This document shows positions 60,670 through 64,000 of a DNA stretch of 64,000 nt, in pieces. The notes under the pieces were generated by a model. That model searched no databases and was not told where the DNA came from. It worked only from the letters and a program-made list of their open reading frames with translations. Position 1 is the stretch's first letter. Every line of letters begins with the position of its first letter. Position numbers and translations under genes: made by a program. The stretch spans positions 48,592,205 to 48,656,204 of the forward strand of contig NC_066343.1 in NCBI RefSeq assembly GCF_022539315.1. The letters run 5' to 3'. The DNA is from Serinus canaria (taxonomy: Eukaryota > Chordata > Aves > Passeriformes > Fringillidae).

Positions 60670-63600
60670 AAACTTTTGAACTAAAGCTATGCATAGATCT
60701 GCAGACTTCACAACCTCTTAACACTAGGGTGTTTTATGTGCTGTTCAGTGTGAAAATATGAATTTATTGGTCCACACACAAAGCCAATGGTATATACTAT
60801 GATTTTAAACAGTGAGTAACTGTTATTACATTGTAGTGACATCTCTCAGAATATATACAAATGCAAATATCTATAATGGAAAAATAAGAGAAAGGTAACA
60901 CTTCCGACAAAGGTCGAAAGGTAACCCTCGGCAAATGTTGAGGGTTGCTTATTTGTTGAAGTGGCTCATTGTGGATCATTACATCTGGTGCACACTAAAA
61001 TATACAACATATTTGACACACTGGGACACTCTCACACCCACATTCTTGGAAGAGTGCATGAGATTTGAAAGGAGGCCTCAGCCAAGGGAAGATAGCCTAG
61101 GTAATTTTGTGCCTTCAGTTACAGTGTGGATGGGGTGCTTTTTGTTGGTGTGGACATCCACAGCAAAAGGAAGCAGGACATACAGATAACTATGTTCAGA
61201 GTATTTTTGACTTCTGATTACCCAAGATTTACATCAGCCCTCCTTCTGATGAAGGGTTCTGTTGTGTTTTCTGTATTATAGCATTGTGTTGCTGAACCGG
61301 TCTTGCGTGTTACTCCAAAAAAGCATGTGGGACCCGCCTTTAGTGAGAAAACAGAAGAACGACACGCTGCACTGTGTCACTAACATTGCTCTCAAATTTC
61401 ATGTCAATATCTTTGAAGATATGTTTATCACTGATTGTAGTACAAAACTGTCTGGAACATGAGAGTTTACTAAATTCTTTCTCTTTGTGTTGATTAGCTC
61501 AAAAGCAGGGCAATATCAAAACCTTTAGTAATGTCTTTTGTACCCCAGAACTTTATATTTATAATATTCATACTTCAAGATGCAAAATATAACCATTCAA
61601 ATTATACTACAGCTATACTTGTCCATGTATTTTAAAAAATATCAGTAAGATTTAATTCTGCATATGAGTGGTGTATGATAGGAAGGAGTTAGACTGGGTG
61701 ACAAGTTTGTTCAGCTTAATGCAGTTACTCATCACTGTGGGAGGCTGCATTCAAGCAGCCTGGCATCAACAAAGCACCTGGTCTCAAACTTTTCAACACT
61801 GTTTTCCAGAAAGAGCTGCCAATTTAGTTATTTATACACCAACTTGAATTTAGTTATTTCCTGGTTTTTGAAAGGCTTGACTGTATGACCTGACATACTT
61901 TGGTTTTTGCAGCTCTATGTGTGATGTCACACCGTTACAAAATGGTGCCTTAAGGCTGGGGGAAAAACAAAACAAAAAAACCCACCCAGTTCTTGTTTAG
62001 ACAGTTTTTTTTTTTTTAATAAGTTTTGTTGTACAACTGGTCTTTAAGTAGAATTTCATAAAATCTTGACGTACATAAGAAAATGTGCTTTCTCAAATTA
62101 TTATAATAAAAGGCAGTCTCTTAGTGGTGTACAGCCTCAAAGACTAGTAAACCATCTGTATTTCATTTAATCAGGGTCCTTTACAGAGTCTTTATTCAAT
62201 CTGATATAAAGGGCTAGTAATATTTGAAATCAAAGTAGTGAGATGAAAGGTCAGATACGACCTGGATAATTCACTTGTGGACAATAGGAGGTGTGTGAAA
62301 TGCCTGTTTCTGGTTTGCCTGCATTGTAGAGCTTATTGTCTCCCTGCTGCAAACTTCTCTGCCTTTCCTGCCTAGCTGATGAAAAGCAGGAGGAATAGAT
62401 TTGGTATAAGACACTGAGATGTACTGCTGTTACTTGGGGACCCTCAGGCTCTGTGGAATTTATCTCCACTTTGTCTGGCACTCACTCTTACCATCTTGTT
62501 CCGTGAAGCTACTTGCCTAATCCCAGAGTTTGTTATGAAACTGCAAAGCTTCAACCTGTACCAAACCCATGCTGTGACTCCTCTGAAGGCCACACAACCC
62601 TTCTTACTCACTGCAATGAAGTTGATGGTGACCTTTATGACCATGAATGCCTTTCATGGTGCACACAGTAAAAAGAAGTGAATAACAATCTTCATAAAGG
62701 AATTAGCATTTTAAGCTCTCCACAGGCATCACGTTTATAGTAAATTGGAGTGGCTAACTGGGTGTTGCCCCCGAGGCAGTGCAACAGTTTACTGCCACAA
62801 TACACAGCTAAAGAAGAAAACTATAAGTATCCTCATTATGAAAAACTGGTCACTGACTGAGAAATGTTTGCTGCAGGGATAAATGAGGTGTTTTCCAAGT
62901 ACTTGCTAGTACACTCAACCCAGAATAAGCACATGAAAAGATTGATCCAGTCTTGGTACTGGACCACCAGGCCAGCTGTCTCAGGTCATTTTTCCAGAAG
63001 GGGCTGTGTAGTCCAGCCTGCATTTCTGCTCAGATAGATGTGCACAGTACTGCACTGCTGAACAGGGAAAGTCACAATATTACTCAGTCAGGGGTTTGGT
63101 TCTTTTTTGTTTCATTTGTTTTTGAACCTATGTCTCTCTTCCTGTTTCTCCTGTACTTAATAACTTGACACATTCTGAAAGTAGGTCACAACAGCAGCAC
63201 CTGAAACAAAGTTTGTAATGTAAATGTATAAAAGGGATTTTTGGCCCTTTTGTTTCACATTTTTTTCCACATTATTTATTACTAAGAAATCTATTTGGAA
63301 AGACAGGAAATACTCTAGACTGAACTTATGCAGTTTGTTGCAAGTTCCTGCTGTGGTAGAATCTGGTTTAGCCAAGGACAGGGACACATCTGCAAATAAG
63401 CAGTTTTAGAATGCTGTTGCCAGACATCAACAGGCAGTGTGATTAGAGAATTATCCTAACTCCTTTGCTCTGGGACTGATGAAGAAACATTGTGGCTTTT
63501 TTCAAGGACAGGCAGTTTTGAAAGAAACTGTACTCTGAGTCAGAGAATTTGTACTCCCTGTCTCAAGTATTTATTATAGAGAACATCTTTGAAGCAGAAT

Positions 63601-64000
63601 TGGATGTTGATATGGAATGGAGAGAACTGCTGCAGGGGACTTTAAAGTTACCCAGACTCAAACCCCCTGATTTCTTCCAACTTAACTGGGAAATTAACTG
63701 GGAGAGGGGGAGAGGAAGGAGCCTTTATATTTGTGCTGCCCTGATATCGCAATAGGAGTTAAGGAACAAAATAAATGACACCCAAAAACTACTTTTCACT
63801 CACTGCATTTGTGCTTCATGGTAGGTCTGGTGTCATGACTATTCCCATTTTGTCTCTGACGCCTGCAACAGATTCAGGCAGCCCAGCGTCTGGGGCTGTT
63901 TCCTGGTTTAACAGTTGCTGGGATAGCTGTGGGTACCTTGCTTCTCCCTCTGTCACACATCTTTTCTCCACAAAACAAAGGAAAGAGACACAGCAACAGA

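Larger units (their letters stand above)
57726..64000. other. Unassigned non-coding stretch to the right edge
   Basis: No gene, CR1 or LTR was recognised. The only internal similarity noticed is the pair of about 59-bp segments at 59567-59625 and 60611-60669. ORFs here are short and show no recognisable family. Confidence 0.7.

Noticed and set aside
62444..62681. Opposing 61-66-codon ORFs near 62.5 kb
   Set aside because: The minus-strand one looks moderately protein-like and meets a GTAAGA, but no family or partner exon was found; length is within chance expectation.
1..64000. CRISPR arrays, bacterial operons, prophage or plasmid features
   Set aside because: The sequence is vertebrate with spliced exons and LINEs; the repeats present are microsatellites, tandem duplications and retroelements, with no spacer-repeat structure.
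1..64000. tRNA, rRNA or snRNA genes
   Set aside because: No cloverleaf-like segment with A and B boxes or other recognisable RNA gene was noticed by reading; a covariance-model search was not possible.

Overview
This is vertebrate, almost certainly avian, nuclear DNA. The evidence is nine or more CR1 retrotransposon pieces (the dominant bird LINE), a few LTR insertions, AT-rich intronic and intergenic sequence, and a compact CpG-island promoter. One LTR resembles a family I associate with songbirds, so a passerine is my best guess, held with modest confidence.

The only protein-coding gene I can support is the 5' part of SLC1A1 (EAAT3/EAAC1, the neuronal/epithelial Na+-dependent glutamate and cysteine transporter), on the minus strand. 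Eight coding exons were assembled by hand: 37158-37068, 23659-23519, 9465-9373, 7761-7647, 5795-5753 (a 43-nt microexon), 4061-3954, 2659-2475 and 489-382. All internal junctions are GT/AG and the phases join without a break, giving 294 complete codons plus two bases. This covers TM1 to about TM5. The hairpins and the TM7/TM8 substrate and ion sites lie beyond the left edge (position 1), so the gene is truncated by the window and not broken.

Layout: 1-7.8 kb holds exons 8 to 4. 7.8-37.1 kb holds exon 3, exon 2 and two long introns (14.1 and 13.4 kb). Intron 2 carries a CR1 with an internal deletion, a 315-bp LTR with recognisable promoter and poly(A) signals, and a second CR1 interrupted by another LTR. 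About 36.4-37.42 kb is the TATA-less CpG-island promoter with exon 1. From 37.5 to 64 kb is the region upstream of SLC1A1. No gene was found there, only CR1 pieces, a probable LTR, microsatellites and small tandem duplications. By vertebrate synteny the next gene to the right would be expected to be GLIS3, and in birds this block is usually on chromosome Z; neither is shown by the window itself.

No novel multi-gene system is visible. The items most worth checking are a perfect 28-bp-stem hairpin in intron 2, a pentamer-rich 5'UTR immediately before the SLC1A1 start, a 119-codon same-strand ORF just inside intron 1, a small detached CpG-rich island in intron 1, and a sense-oriented LTR that could supply promoter or poly(A) signals to SLC1A1.
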